From assembly GCA_947493175.1 (NCBI GenBank), contig CANLQD010000002.1, forward strand, positions 620,001 through 684,000: a DNA stretch of 64,000 bases, given 5' to 3'. The notes beneath the pieces are model-generated. The model saw only the letters and a program-made list of their open reading frames with translations, searched no databases and was not told the DNA's origin. Positions within the stretch are counted from its first letter, which is position 1. Each line of letters opens with the position of its first letter. The position numbers and the translations under genes are program-made. Source of the stretch: an uncultured Flavobacteriaceae bacterium. Lineage in GTDB: Bacteria; Bacteroidota; Bacteroidia; Flavobacteriales; Flavobacteriaceae. Below are positions 44,631 to 53,665 of this stretch, piece after piece.

Positions 44631-45410
44631 ATGGTAAAACGTATTAAATGGTTCCTTCTGTTTCTTCCCTTTGCAGTTTATTGCCAGGAATCACAGGAAA
44701 CAACGGAAGTTAAAGAAATTAAGGCCCTGGTAATCAATGCCCAGACCGATGAACCTTTGGAAAGCGTTCATGTAATCAACCTAAATGAAGTGGTGGGTAC
44801 CATCACGAACGAAGAAGGAGAATTCACTATCTCTGCAGCGGTCAACGACACACTTTATTTCTCTTATTTGGGTTTTAAATCCCAAAAAATTCGAGTGACC
44901 AACGATATGTTCAAATTCAAGGATACCAAAATATCCCTTACCGAATTGGCCTACGCACTTGAGGAAGTCATCGTAACCCCGTACCAATTAACCGGTTATC
45001 TCGAAATAGATGTGAAAAACCTGCCATTGAACGATTCCTACCAATACAGTATTTCTGGACTCTCGGTGGGCTATGAGGCGGGAAGTAAAAGTCCTAGCGC
45101 GGTTACCAAGGTTCTGGGGGCCATTCTAAACCCGGCAGATTTACTTCGAAACCTTTTTGGAAAACAACCGAACCAGATGCGAAAACTTCGTAAAATAAAA
45201 GAAGAAGACGAGATTCGGGATTTACTGGCCACCAAGTTTGATAGAGAGGTACTTATGGAACTACTTCAAATCGAAAAAATAGATATTCAAGACATTCTTA
45301 CCAATTGTAACTATTCCAAATCGTTTATCACTACGGCGAACGACCTGCAAATATTAGACGCCATCAGCAGCTGTTACGAGGAATTCAAAGTATTGAACCG
45401 AAAAAAATAA
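44631..45410 (+). CDS. Exported CarboxypepD_reg-domain protein
   Basis: 259 residues from ATG 44631; the open frame begins at 44592 inside the terminator tail, which is unlikely to be coding. Signal peptide (about 1-19, ending VYCQE), then a carboxypeptidase-D regulatory-like beta domain (about 30-115; ALVINAQTDEPLESVHV and FSYLGFKSQKI are its marks). The C-terminal 140 residues have no recognised domain. In Bacteroidota such domains usually precede TonB receptors, but here there is no barrel. Periplasmic or surface location is likely; function unknown. Confidence 0.8.
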   Translation: MVKRIKWFLLFLPFAVYCQESQETTEVKEIKALVINAQTDEPLESVHVINLNEVVGTITNEEGEFTISAAVNDTLYFSYLGFKSQKIRVTNDMFKFKDTKISLTELAYALEEVIVTPYQLTGYLEIDVKNLPLNDSYQYSISGLSVGYEAGSKSPSAVTKVLGAILNPADLLRNLFGKQPNQMRKLRKIKEEDEIRDLLATKFDREVLMELLQIEKIDIQDILTNCNYSKSFITTANDLQILDAISSCYEEFKVLNRKK

Positions 45411-45503
45411 ATTTTCTATTTAAGCAAGCATTTTATAGCTTTAGGCAAAATAATAACGCATGCCCATTGCATGTTCCCCCTATACCTGAACAAAGCTGCA
45501 CCC

Positions 45504-47195
45504 ATGACGAAGACCCTTACTGCGATTTTCCTTCTTTTTCTTTTCATAGCTTGCAAAGAACAAAAAAAAGCGCCCCTTGAACCTACGGTAACCGCTATTG
45601 ATAGCACAAAAACTTCTAAGAAAGAAGTACCTTTTGTTTGGGACGCGGCCACTATTTATTTTCTACTTACCGATCGTTTTTACAATGGAAATGCGGAGAA
45701 CGACCTAAATTTTGAAAGAAAGGATAGCACGGGAACCTTACGAGGGTTTATGGGCGGCGATATTGCGGGAATTACGAAAAAATTGAACGACGGTTATTTT
45801 ACCGAACTTGGAATCAATGCCATCTGGTTTACACCAGTCGTGGAACAAATTCATGGTGCTACAAATGAAGGCACCGGAAATACATATGGTTATCACGGTT
45901 ATTGGACAAAGGACTGGACTGCCCTAGATCCCAATTTTGGCACAAAAAAAGAGCTGGAAACCCTTGTCAAAACTGCTCATAAAAAAGGCATTAGGGTGCT
46001 AATGGACGTCGTTTTGAACCATACCGGACCTGTAACCGAGATGGATCCCGTATGGCCAAAAGAATGGGTTCGCACCAAACCTACTTGTGGATTCACCACC
46101 TATGAAAATACGACGGCCTGCACACTAGTAGATAACCTACCCGATATTCTAACAGAATCGGATGCAGCGGTAGAACTACCCGATCCATTACTTGCGAAAT
46201 GGAAGGAAGAAGGCAGACTAAGCAACGAGCTCGACGAACTACAGTTATTTTTCGAGCGTACAGGCTATCCAAGGGCACCAAGATTCTATATTATCAAATG
46301 GCTGGCCGACTACGTGAACGATTTGGGAATTGATGGCTTTCGGGTCGATACCGTAAAGCATGCCGATGAAGGTGCTTGGGCCGAATTGTATAAGGAAGCG
46401 GCACATGCATTCGAAACCTGGAAAAAAAGAAATCCGAAAAGTGTATTGGACGACAATGATTTCTATATGGTTGGCGAAGTCTATAATTATGGGGTATCGG
46501 CTGGTCGTGAATTTGATTTTGGGGATAAAAAAGTAGATTTCTACGACCATGGTTTTCACAGCTTGATCAACTTTGAACTAAAGTACGATGCAGTGAAACC
46601 CTATGATGATATTTTTAGTAAATACAACACCTTACTTCATACAAAGCTCCAGGGCAAAAGTATATTGAATTATCTCAGTTCCCATGACGATGGTGCTCCT
46701 TATGACAAGGAACGAAAGAATCCTATAAAAGCGGCAAACGTATTGTTACTAACCCCAGGCGCATCACAAATCTATTATGGGGATGAAACCGCTAGGAGTT
46801 TGGTCATCGAAGGTGCGGAGGGTGATGCAACGCTTCGATCTTTCATGAATTGGGAGGCACTTGACAGTCTACCACATATTCAAAAAATTAATGCCCACTG
46901 GAAAAAGTTAGGCCAATTTCGGAATAATCATCCGGCTATTGGGGCGGGCAAACACAAACGTTTGGCGAAAAAGCCATATGTCTTTAGTCGCACTTATGTA
47001 AACGGTGATTTTAAGGACAAGGTGGTCGTTGGGCTTGATCTGCCAAAAGGAAAAAAATCTCTTTGGGTAAAAGGTTTTTTTGGTGATGGCACCAAATTAT
47101 ACGACACATATTCCGAAACAGAAGTTATGGTACAAAGCGGTAAAGTTTTGCTGGATAACGAATTTGATATTGCCCTCTTGGAACTAGTGGAGTAA
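45504..47195 (+). CDS. GH13 alpha-amylase-family lipoprotein
   Basis: 563 residues from ATG 45504, which gives a lipoprotein signal with Cys at 17 (LFIAC). An upstream ATG at 45471 would bury that signal and is rejected. GH13 regions are present: DVVLNHTG (about 167), GFRVDTVKH with the nucleophile Asp (about 277), GEVYNYG with the acid/base Glu (about 322) and SSHDDGAPY (about 391, the Asp stabiliser). It hydrolyses or rearranges alpha-glucans at the cell envelope. No SusC/SusD pair adjoins, so it is not in an evident starch locus. Confidence 0.93.
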   Translation: MTKTLTAIFLLFLFIACKEQKKAPLEPTVTAIDSTKTSKKEVPFVWDAATIYFLLTDRFYNGNAENDLNFERKDSTGTLRGFMGGDIAGITKKLNDGYFTELGINAIWFTPVVEQIHGATNEGTGNTYGYHGYWTKDWTALDPNFGTKKELETLVKTAHKKGIRVLMDVVLNHTGPVTEMDPVWPKEWVRTKPTCGFTTYENTTACTLVDNLPDILTESDAAVELPDPLLAKWKEEGRLSNELDELQLFFERTGYPRAPRFYIIKWLADYVNDLGIDGFRVDTVKHADEGAWAELYKEAAHAFETWKKRNPKSVLDDNDFYMVGEVYNYGVSAGREFDFGDKKVDFYDHGFHSLINFELKYDAVKPYDDIFSKYNTLLHTKLQGKSILNYLSSHDDGAPYDKERKNPIKAANVLLLTPGASQIYYGDETARSLVIEGAEGDATLRSFMNWEALDSLPHIQKINAHWKKLGQFRNNHPAIGAGKHKRLAKKPYVFSRTYVNGDFKDKVVVGLDLPKGKKSLWVKGFFGDGTKLYDTYSETEVMVQSGKVLLDNEFDIALLELVE

Positions 47196-47199
47196 TATA

Positions 47200-47580
47200 T
47201 TATTGGTTAGAATGCAACGCGATACGATTACCTTCGGTATCCTTTATTAGAGCCATAAATCCATGACCGTCCCCGATTTGACTCTTTTCTTTCATAATGG
47301 TGCCACCGGCTGCCGTTACCCGACTAAGTTCATTGGCCACATCCGAGCATGAAAAATAGACCACCGCTCCGTGCGTATCACTGGGAATATAGGATTCGTG
47401 CTGTACCAAAGAGCCCGTCGCGCCCGGTTTGTTAGGTTGCATAGGGAACCAGCCCATTTTAAAACCATCTACATGGTGTATGGTTATGGTTAGTTCAAAG
47501 ACCGCATCATAGAATTTTTTGGCACGATCCATATTGATAACCGGTATTTCGAACCATCCGACTATATTATTACTTTCCAT
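47200..47580 (-). CDS. VOC-family (glyoxalase/dioxygenase fold) protein
   Basis: 126 residues, a single vicinal-oxygen-chelate module pair: VGWFEIPVINMDRAKKFYDAVF (first repeat start, about 6-27, given in part) and GHGFMALIKDTEGNRIALHS (about 104-123, second half). Members bind a metal through His and Glu residues and catalyse varied reactions; many close homologues have no known activity. It is convergent with the amylase gene, with 4 bases between stop codons. No operon partner. Confidence 0.87.
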   Translation of the reverse strand: MESNNIVGWFEIPVINMDRAKKFYDAVFELTITIHHVDGFKMGWFPMQPNKPGATGSLVQHESYIPSDTHGAVVYFSCSDVANELSRVTAAGGTIMKEKSQIGDGHGFMALIKDTEGNRIALHSNQ

Positions 47581-47714
47581 GTTTCTTTTTTTGAAAATAA
47601 TACTCGACTATTTATTGACCATCTTCATAGTGCCTATCCTTATTTAAGAAGGAAGCAGTATCATCATTACTATAATCTACTTCTCTTCCTTATGAATTTA
47701 AAAGGGGGCTTGGG

Positions 47715-48242
47715 TCAAGCTTCCATTAGTGTCTTCAAGCTTGCCATTCCCTCCTCGAAATCTTTTCCAACCATTTTGTCCATAGACACAAAAAGCCCAA
47801 AAAGACTCATTGGAAACTTGTTTTTTCCAGAAAAACCCCAAGTCACTTGGGTCTTTCCATTGCCCATATCCTTGATATCAAAATAGCAGTCCGAGGTTGA
47901 TTTCCAAGGTTTGAAAAACCGTAGTTCGGACTCAATACGTTCTCCATCAACAATCTTGGTTATTTCTTGTTCCCCTTCCCCCACATCTTTGTTACCGTTC
48001 CAGTAGCTTATGGCACCGACTTCCCCGTCGTTTCCGGTAAACTTTTTATTCATATTGGGGTCTTTTTTGGCCCATGGGGACCAATTGTCCATTTTTTTGA
48101 GGGAACGCACGTATTCGAAAACCTCCGAAGGTGGCTTGGAAATTTCTGTGCTACGAGATACGTGATACGATTTTGGGGCGATGAGAGCCAGAAGCAAAAT
48201 TAACCCGACGATTCCCACAAGAATGTAGATAAGTGTAGTCAT
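47715..48242 (-). CDS. SRPBCC-family membrane-anchored protein
   Basis: 175 residues: an N-terminal membrane helix (about 3-22) and a START/Bet v 1-type domain. VSRSTEISKPPSEVFEYVRSL (first strand and helix, about 28-48, in part) and NGKTQVTWGFSGKN (about 126-139) are typical of the polyketide-cyclase-like branch. These domains bind hydrophobic ligands; the ligand here is unknown. Located between the VOC gene and trmH on the same strand, but with gaps of 134 and 44 bases. Confidence 0.85.
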   Translation of the reverse strand: MTTLIYILVGIVGLILLLALIAPKSYHVSRSTEISKPPSEVFEYVRSLKKMDNWSPWAKKDPNMNKKFTGNDGEVGAISYWNGNKDVGEGEQEITKIVDGERIESELRFFKPWKSTSDCYFDIKDMGNGKTQVTWGFSGKNKFPMSLFGLFVSMDKMVGKDFEEGMASLKTLMEA

Positions 48243-48286
48243 TTGTTTATCAATTAGTTAGTTGTATTTACAATATAACTAAAAAA

Positions 48287-48943
48287 TCAATTCATGGGAT
48301 CATATCGGGCCAAAATATCTTCGATGCTTTTAATTGACTTTTTAGTCCAATCTAGCTGCTTTTCAGCCTTTTCGGGTGTTGATAGTTCCCACGGTAGATC
48401 GGTTAACCGAAGTCTGGACGTCAAGCGCTCAAGAATGATCGCAGCCGATACGGAGATATTAAGACTTTCCGTAAAGCCTGCCATCGGTATTTTCAAAAAT
48501 CCATCGGCCCGTTCCATAACTTCCGGACTCAATCCCTCTTTTTCGGTACCAAAAAAAAGTGCTGTTTTTTCATTTATTTCAAAATCATCTAAAAAACAGG
48601 AATTATTATGAGGAGTAGTGGCAACAATTCTATAGCCCGATTTTTTTAGGCTTTCAATACAGCTTGGAGCATCCTCATGTCGATGCACATCGACCCATTG
48701 TTGAGCACCCATGGCGATATTCTTGTCTAAGCGCTTTCCAAACCTATTTTCGATAACATGTGCTTCTTGAACACCGAATACCTCACAACTACGCACCACA
48801 GCACTGGTATTGTGCATTTGATACACGTCTTCGATCGCCACCGTGACGAATTTGGTGCGGCGTTTCAATACATCTTCAAAGCGCTGTTTTCGTTCTGGAG
48901 TGATAAAACGCTCTAAATACCTTAAAAGCTTGGCATCTTCCAT
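48287..48943 (-). CDS. trmH: TrmH-type tRNA/rRNA 2'-O-ribose methyltransferase
   Basis: 218 residues from ATG 48943. SpoU/TrmH SPOUT fold: motif 1 NTSAVVRSCEVFGV (about 45-58, catalytic Arg), motif 2 ALFFGTEKEGLSPEVM (about 129-144) and motif 3 IPMAGFTESLNISVSAAI (about 153-170). Length and layout match TrmH, which methylates G18 of tRNA, better than RlmB. Divergent from the sirtuin gene with 46 bases between the two starts. Confidence 0.9.
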   Translation of the reverse strand: MEDAKLLRYLERFITPERKQRFEDVLKRRTKFVTVAIEDVYQMHNTSAVVRSCEVFGVQEAHVIENRFGKRLDKNIAMGAQQWVDVHRHEDAPSCIESLKKSGYRIVATTPHNNSCFLDDFEINEKTALFFGTEKEGLSPEVMERADGFLKIPMAGFTESLNISVSAAIILERLTSRLRLTDLPWELSTPEKAEKQLDWTKKSIKSIEDILARYDPMN

Positions 48944-48989
48944 AGGCCTAAAATACAAAAAACGCTATTTTTAGATTTTATTTACAGGA

Positions 48990-49685
48990 ATGCGAAAAAA
49001 AGTAGTCGTACTTACGGGCGCGGGAATAAGTGCGGAAAGTGGCATCAGCACGTTTCGTGATGCGGGTGGTCTTTGGGAAGGTCATGATGTTATGGAGGTA
49101 GCTTCACCACAGGGTTTTGCCCAAAATCCAGAATTGGTGCTTGATTTTTATAATCAACGAAGAAGACAGCTCCTTACGGTCGCACCTAATGAGGCCCATA
49201 AGGCCTTGGTAAATTTAGAGGACTTTTACGATGTACACATTGTAACACAAAATGTAGATAATCTGCACGAACGTGCAGGGAGTACGAACGTTGTTCACCT
49301 ACACGGCGAACTCTTAAAGGTACGTAGTACTCAAAATGAAAAGACAATCATCGAATGGAAAACCGACCTTATACTTGGCAACCTTTGCCCGCAAGGATAT
49401 CAACTTCGACCTCATATTGTTTGGTTTGGCGAAATGGTGCCCCTATTAGGACATGCTGCGGCATTGGTTCAAAATTCCGATGTCGTAATCATTATCGGGA
49501 CATCTATGCAGGTATACCCCGCGGCAGGTTTGGTCGATTATGCTCCCAATAATATTCCCATTTATTTTGTGGATCCCAAACCAAGTGTATCCAAACAGGA
49601 CTATGCTAATTTGACCGTTATCGATAAAACCGCTGTAGGCGGTGTTCCGACATTGGTGTCCGAATTGATCGGTCATGCGACCTAA
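48990..49685 (+). CDS. cobB: NAD-dependent protein deacylase, CobB/SIRT5 type
   Basis: 231 residues. Sirtuin motifs: GAGISAESGISTFRD (about 10-24), TQNVDNLHERAG (about 86-97) and catalytic His 105 in HLHGE. Tyr 54 and Arg 57 form the Y-x-x-R pair (FYNQRRRQL) that in E. coli CobB and human SIRT5 binds the acidic acyl chain, so desuccinylation or demalonylation is likely in addition to deacetylation. The four zinc cysteines found in many sirtuins are absent (one Cys remains near residue 132). Single gene, divergent from trmH. Confidence 0.93.
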   Translation: MRKKVVVLTGAGISAESGISTFRDAGGLWEGHDVMEVASPQGFAQNPELVLDFYNQRRRQLLTVAPNEAHKALVNLEDFYDVHIVTQNVDNLHERAGSTNVVHLHGELLKVRSTQNEKTIIEWKTDLILGNLCPQGYQLRPHIVWFGEMVPLLGHAAALVQNSDVVIIIGTSMQVYPAAGLVDYAPNNIPIYFVDPKPSVSKQDYANLTVIDKTAVGGVPTLVSELIGHAT

Positions 49686-49812
49686 TTCAAATATCTTAGC
49701 TAACGACCTTCGCTATTCGAAATTTAGTACATATGACCCTCGACCTGCCTCGTTAGATAGTGCAGACTGTTTTTAATTTCGTATTTCGATAAAACATCAT
49801 ATTTTGGGTAGT

Positions 49813-49863
49813 ATGGAGAAGGTATTTTACTATCTCAAGTATTTGGAAACCAAAATAGTGTGA
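49813..49863 (+). CDS. Possible 16-codon leader peptide
   Basis: ATG at 49813 opens MEKVFYYLKYLETKIV and its TGA (49861-49863) overlaps the GTG start of the next gene (49860). Such an overlap allows re-initiation. The sequence is too short for statistical support. Confidence 0.25.
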   Translation: MEKVFYYLKYLETKIV

Positions 49864-50426
49864 ACAAAAGCGAGTTATACAAGTCTCTTAACTACGTTGA
49901 CCATTCCAGAGAAAAACGAATGGAAATGGCACAGTTAGTACAACAAAACCCAAGTTGGGTCAGTTTATTATTGGACATCGCTTTTGATGTGGACGACCCC
50001 ATTTCAAGCCGAGCGTGCTGGGTCCTAGAGTTTATGGTCAAAGAGCATCTTCCATTTATTTTTCCGTATGTAGACCGGTTTGTAGAAAAACTGGGCCTAG
50101 TACATCTAGACCCTTCGGTAAGACCTATGGCCAAGATCTGTGAATATCTTATTACCTCCTACTTTTTAAAATCGTCGACCCATACAAGAAACGTATTAAC
50201 ATCATCACATCTGGAGAAAATAGCAGCGGCCTGTTTCGATTGGCTTATCACCGATCAAAAAGTAGCGGCAAAAGCCTACTCGATGACCTGCCTTTCTTTG
50301 CTAGGTCAAAAATTTGAATGGATACATCCGGAACTCAAAATGGTCCTAGAACAAAATTATGCCTTAGGCAGTGCAGCCTACAAAGCCAGGGCCAGAATGG
50401 TCTTGGCAAAATTAAAGTCCCTTTAA
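49860..50426 (+). CDS. Alpha-helical HEAT-like protein upstream of purB
   Basis: 188 residues starting at GTG 49860 (MNKSELYKSLNYV). It is all-helical in appearance, with repeated patterns such as WVSLLLDIAFDVDDPISSRACWVLEFM (given as landmarks near 33-59) and KVAAKAYSMTCLSLLG, which look like HEAT/armadillo units. No signal and no catalytic motif. It lies 145 bases before purB on the same strand, but purB has its own -7 element. Function unknown; a protein-binding role is an inference from the fold type. Confidence 0.75.
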   Translation: MNKSELYKSLNYVDHSREKRMEMAQLVQQNPSWVSLLLDIAFDVDDPISSRACWVLEFMVKEHLPFIFPYVDRFVEKLGLVHLDPSVRPMAKICEYLITSYFLKSSTHTRNVLTSSHLEKIAAACFDWLITDQKVAAKAYSMTCLSLLGQKFEWIHPELKMVLEQNYALGSAAYKARARMVLAKLKSL

Positions 50427-50531
50427 CCGTGCATTGTGGATAATCGTTACCCTGTTGTACCCGATATCAGTGTAAGTTTTCCAACAGGAAACAATCGGTA
50501 CCTTAAACTTTTAAACTATCTGGCATATAAG

Positions 50532-50539
50532 TATCTTTG
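50532..50539 (+). promoter_or_regulatory. -7 element (TATCTTTG) of purB
   Basis: Exact TAnnTTTG, 33 bases before the purB ATG; TTT at 50510-50512 sits at the -33 position. Confidence 0.5.
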
Positions 50540-50571
50540 GCACTTTCAAAAAACCCACCAATCATAATCGT

Positions 50572-51915
50572 ATGTCCTTGACCCCTTTGAATGCTATTTC
50601 CCCCATCGACGGAAGATACCGAAGTAAATCTGAACAATTGGCACTTTATTTTTCGGAAGAGGCCCTGATAAAATATAGGGTACGAGTCGAAATTGAGTAC
50701 TTCATTGCGCTTTGTGAAATTCCATTGCCCCAGCTGGCATCTTTGAATACAACCAAATTCAATGATCTACGTGCTATTTACTTAGAGTTTAATGCAAGTG
50801 ATGCCCAAGCTATCAAGGAAATAGAAAAGACAACAAATCACGATGTAAAAGCTGTTGAATACTTTATAAAGGAACGGTTTGATACCTTAGGACTGCAGGA
50901 ATACAAGGAATTTATCCACTTTGGACTCACTTCCCAGGACATCAACAATACGGCAATTCCCCTTTCTATTAAAGAGGCCATGAACGACATATATGTGCCC
51001 GGTTATATGGAGGTCCTAAACACCTTGGAGGAGCTTGCAGTTGAATGGGCCGATATTCCAATGCTGGCGCGTACCCATGGCCAACCCGCTTCTCCTACGC
51101 GTTTAGGGAAAGAAATAGCCGTGTTCGTGGAACGCCTAAAAGAGCAGTTCAATCTTTTAAACGACGTTCCCAGTGCCGCCAAGTTCGGAGGTGCCACAGG
51201 TAACTACAATGCCCACAAGGTTGCCTATCCCAACATTGACTGGAAAGCTTTTGGACAACAGTTCGTACAAGGAAAACTTGGGCTACACCATTCGTTCCCG
51301 ACCACACAAATTGAGCATTACGATCACATGGCCGCATTGTTCGACACCCTAAAACGAATCAACACTATTTTATTGGATTTAGATAGGGATTTTTGGACCT
51401 ATGTCTCCATGGATTATTTCAAACAAAAGATTAAAAAAGGAGAAGTTGGTTCCTCCGCCATGCCCCATAAGGTAAATCCCATCGATTTCGAGAATTCGGA
51501 AGGCAATTTGGGGATAGCCAATGCCTTGTTCGAGCATTTATCTTCTAAACTACCGGTATCTAGGTTACAAAGAGATTTAACCGATAGTACCGTACTGCGG
51601 AATGTGGGAGTACCGTTCGCCCATACCATGATCGCCTTTCAGTCGACCCTCAAAGGCTTGAACAAGCTATTGCTTCACAGAGAAAAGTTTGAACAAGATT
51701 TGGAGGATAATTGGGCCGTGGTAGCGGAAGCGATCCAGACGATATTACGCCGCGAAGGATATCCGAATCCCTACGAAGCTCTAAAAGGGTTGACCCGTAC
51801 CAACGAAAAAATCAACCGAAATTCCATCGCCAATTTTATCGATACTTTGGAAGTAACCGATGCCATCAAGGAAGAATTGAAACAGATTACCCCTGGAAGT
51901 TATACGGGTATCTAA
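50572..51915 (+). CDS. purB: Adenylosuccinate lyase
   Basis: 447 residues, full length. PurB acts twice in purine synthesis, splitting SAICAR and adenylosuccinate with release of fumarate. Superfamily signatures: TNHDVKAVEYFI (about 86-97), LARTHGQPASPTRLGKE (about 165-181, with the His) and the flexible loop SSAMPHKVNPIDFEN (about 296-310) with the catalytic Ser. It is of the E. coli-like PurB subgroup by its TSQDINNTA block (about 124-132). Bidirectional terminator downstream, shared with mscS. Confidence 0.97.
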   Translation: MSLTPLNAISPIDGRYRSKSEQLALYFSEEALIKYRVRVEIEYFIALCEIPLPQLASLNTTKFNDLRAIYLEFNASDAQAIKEIEKTTNHDVKAVEYFIKERFDTLGLQEYKEFIHFGLTSQDINNTAIPLSIKEAMNDIYVPGYMEVLNTLEELAVEWADIPMLARTHGQPASPTRLGKEIAVFVERLKEQFNLLNDVPSAAKFGGATGNYNAHKVAYPNIDWKAFGQQFVQGKLGLHHSFPTTQIEHYDHMAALFDTLKRINTILLDLDRDFWTYVSMDYFKQKIKKGEVGSSAMPHKVNPIDFENSEGNLGIANALFEHLSSKLPVSRLQRDLTDSTVLRNVGVPFAHTMIAFQSTLKGLNKLLLHREKFEQDLEDNWAVVAEAIQTILRREGYPNPYEALKGLTRTNEKINRNSIANFIDTLEVTDAIKEELKQITPGSYTGI

Positions 51916-51945
51916 AACTGTACGATTTCGTTAGAAGTAAATAAT

Positions 51946-52034
51946 CCCCGGGGCAAGCCCCGAGGCATTCCTAACAGGAATTACCGTTTTTAAACTTTAT
52001 CGTTTACGGACGAGGCAAGCCTCGAGGTATTAAC
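51946..52034. repeat. Two related hairpin elements with compensatory base changes
   Basis: Element A, CGGGGCAAGCCCCGAGGCAT (from 51949), and element B, CGAGGCAAGCCTCGAGGTAT (from 52011), share loop AA and the same tail. The second stem position is G-C in A and A-T in B, so both pair. They lie 62 bases apart between purB and its terminator, inside the purB transcript. Confidence 0.6.
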
Positions 52035-52048
52035 CCTATATAGAGAAT

Positions 52049-52078
52049 AAAAAAAGACCGTTTCCACGGTCTTTTTAT
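52049..52078. terminator. Bidirectional terminator between purB and mscS
   Basis: AAAAAGACCGT / ACGGTCTTTTT with loop TTCC, giving a T-run on either strand for the two convergent genes. Confidence 0.9.
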
Positions 52079-52098
52079 CGTTATAGCCTGTGCTACAA

Positions 52099-52914
52099 TT
52101 ATCCTTTCTTTTGGATCTCCACTTGATGTGGGTAAGGAATCTCAATGCCCGCCCTATCCAATGCCAGTTTGCATCCTTCGAGCGTTCCAAAATAAACGTC
52201 CCAATAATCTTCGGGTGTACAGAAAGGGCGTACGGCAAAGTTGACCGAACTATCTGCCAATTCGGAAACGTTCACAGAAGGTGCAGGATCTTGAAGCACC
52301 TTGGGATTTGAGGTAAGGACTTCGAGCAAGACCTCTTTGGCTTTTTTAATATCTTCGCCATAACCTATGCCAATAGTGGTATCGACCCGCATCTTTCCTT
52401 CAGCGGTATAATTAATGATGTTTCCGTTCGCCATTGCTCCATTGGGTATAATGGCTAGTTTGTTCTCAGGAGTAGTCAGTTTCGTAGTAAAAATTTCAAT
52501 CTCCTTTACTGCACCTAAAACGCCTTGTGCTTCGATTAAATCCCCAATTTTATATGGCTTGAAAATAATAATCAATACACCTCCCGCAAAATTGGACAGC
52601 GAACCCTGCAAAGCAAGACCGATTGCCAAACCGGCTGCAGCTATTACCGCGGCCAAACTGGTAGTCTCGACACCAAGTGTAGAGATGACCGTTATAATCA
52701 GAAATATCTTAAGAGCCCACAAAACTAGATTTAAGAGAAATTTTTGCAAGGACTCGTCGTAATGTCTGGCCAACATTACCTTTTTAAGCACCCCTACGAT
52801 CTTTTTAATAATCCATGAACCAATAATGTAAATCAGAATGGCTCCCAAAACCTTTGGGCCAAATTCAACGGCAAAATCAATGCCCTTGCTTATCCAAACT
52901 TGTGCGTCTTCCAT
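52099..52914 (-). CDS. Small-conductance mechanosensitive channel (MscS family)
   Basis: 271 residues, close to E. coli MscS. Three membrane helices lie in the first 130 residues; the third, pore-lining one has the Gly/Ala packing pattern AAAGLAIGLALQGSLSNFAGG (about 90-110, in part), followed by the beta domain start FKPYKIGDLIEAQG (about 117-130). It opens under membrane tension and protects against osmotic downshock. Monocistronic; convergent with purB. Confidence 0.94.
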   Translation of the reverse strand: MEDAQVWISKGIDFAVEFGPKVLGAILIYIIGSWIIKKIVGVLKKVMLARHYDESLQKFLLNLVLWALKIFLIITVISTLGVETTSLAAVIAAAGLAIGLALQGSLSNFAGGVLIIIFKPYKIGDLIEAQGVLGAVKEIEIFTTKLTTPENKLAIIPNGAMANGNIINYTAEGKMRVDTTIGIGYGEDIKKAKEVLLEVLTSNPKVLQDPAPSVNVSELADSSVNFAVRPFCTPEDYWDVYFGTLEGCKLALDRAGIEIPYPHQVEIQKKG

Positions 52915-53032
52915 ACGTGTAATCTTTAAGGTTAGTAATTATGTTTATAGAACGACCCAAGATAAGAATAAGAAACTAAAAATGTAGGCAAAAGTTAGGA
53001 TATGCGCATACTTTTAATACTTTCACAAAACT

Positions 53033-53067
53033 AAAATCCCGTTTCGGATTTTCCGAAACGGGATTCA
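53033..53067 (-). terminator. Terminator of the ECF sigma/DUF4252 cluster
   Basis: 14-bp stem AATCCCGTTTCGGA / TCCGAAACGGGATT (53035-53065), followed on the minus strand by TTAGTTTTG; it closes the five-gene minus-strand unit. Confidence 0.88.
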
Positions 53068-53091
53068 ACATAATACAATCTTGTGGGTTTA

Positions 53092-53631
53092 TTACCCTCG
53101 GATGAACTCTCCTAGCTCTCCTAGGCCTTCTCCCTTATAGTCTGACTTTTGTACGGCCTTAATAAACTGCATTAGATGAGCAGGGTTCATATCATCTCCC
53201 AATACGCGAACCAGTAAAAAGCCTTTTTCCGCATTATCTCCGTAAATAACTACCTCATCTACAGCATCGTCTTCCCCCATATATTTTATAGTAGCTTTTC
53301 CGTATTCGGTATTCATCCGCATCAATTCGTTGAATTTATCGCTTTTTAAAATGGTCTTCACCTTGGTTTTCTCCGCCTTGTATTCAGCCTCATTAGTGCC
53401 ATTTTTCTTAAAAGCAAGCACATTTAGTTTACTTAATGACTGTAGTGCCTCTTTTTCTTCTGCGGTTAAATTGGCCTCTTCTATATTCAGCAAACTTACC
53501 GGAAGATCTACTGATAAGAAATTGGGGTTTTCTGAATTATCCACATAATACTCCTGCAGACTTTGCGTGGAAGAACAGGCGGACAGACTCATCAAAAGTA
53601 AGATGACCCCCATAGATTTTAATTTTCCCAT
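53092..53631 (-). CDS. DUF4252 lipoprotein
   Basis: 179 residues with a lipoprotein signal (lipobox SLSAC, Cys at about 19). The DUF4252 core includes KTILKSDKFNELMRMNTEYG (about 91-110) and the later ADNAEKGFLLVRVLGDDMNP-type strand region. It shares the ELMR(M/V) plus K(F/Y)...D pattern with the two upstream paralogues, but is more divergent and is the only one with a lipobox. DUF4252 has no known function. Last gene of the cluster. Confidence 0.82.
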   Translation of the reverse strand: MGKLKSMGVILLLMSLSACSSTQSLQEYYVDNSENPNFLSVDLPVSLLNIEEANLTAEEKEALQSLSKLNVLAFKKNGTNEAEYKAEKTKVKTILKSDKFNELMRMNTEYGKATIKYMGEDDAVDEVVIYGDNAEKGFLLVRVLGDDMNPAHLMQFIKAVQKSDYKGEGLGELGEFIRG

Positions 53632-53665
53632 ATCCTTATTTTAAATGGTATCTCATCGACACCGA

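Noticed and set aside
45471..45503. Upstream ATG for the amylase gene
   Set aside because: It would place 11 residues before the lipoprotein signal and destroy its N-terminal position.
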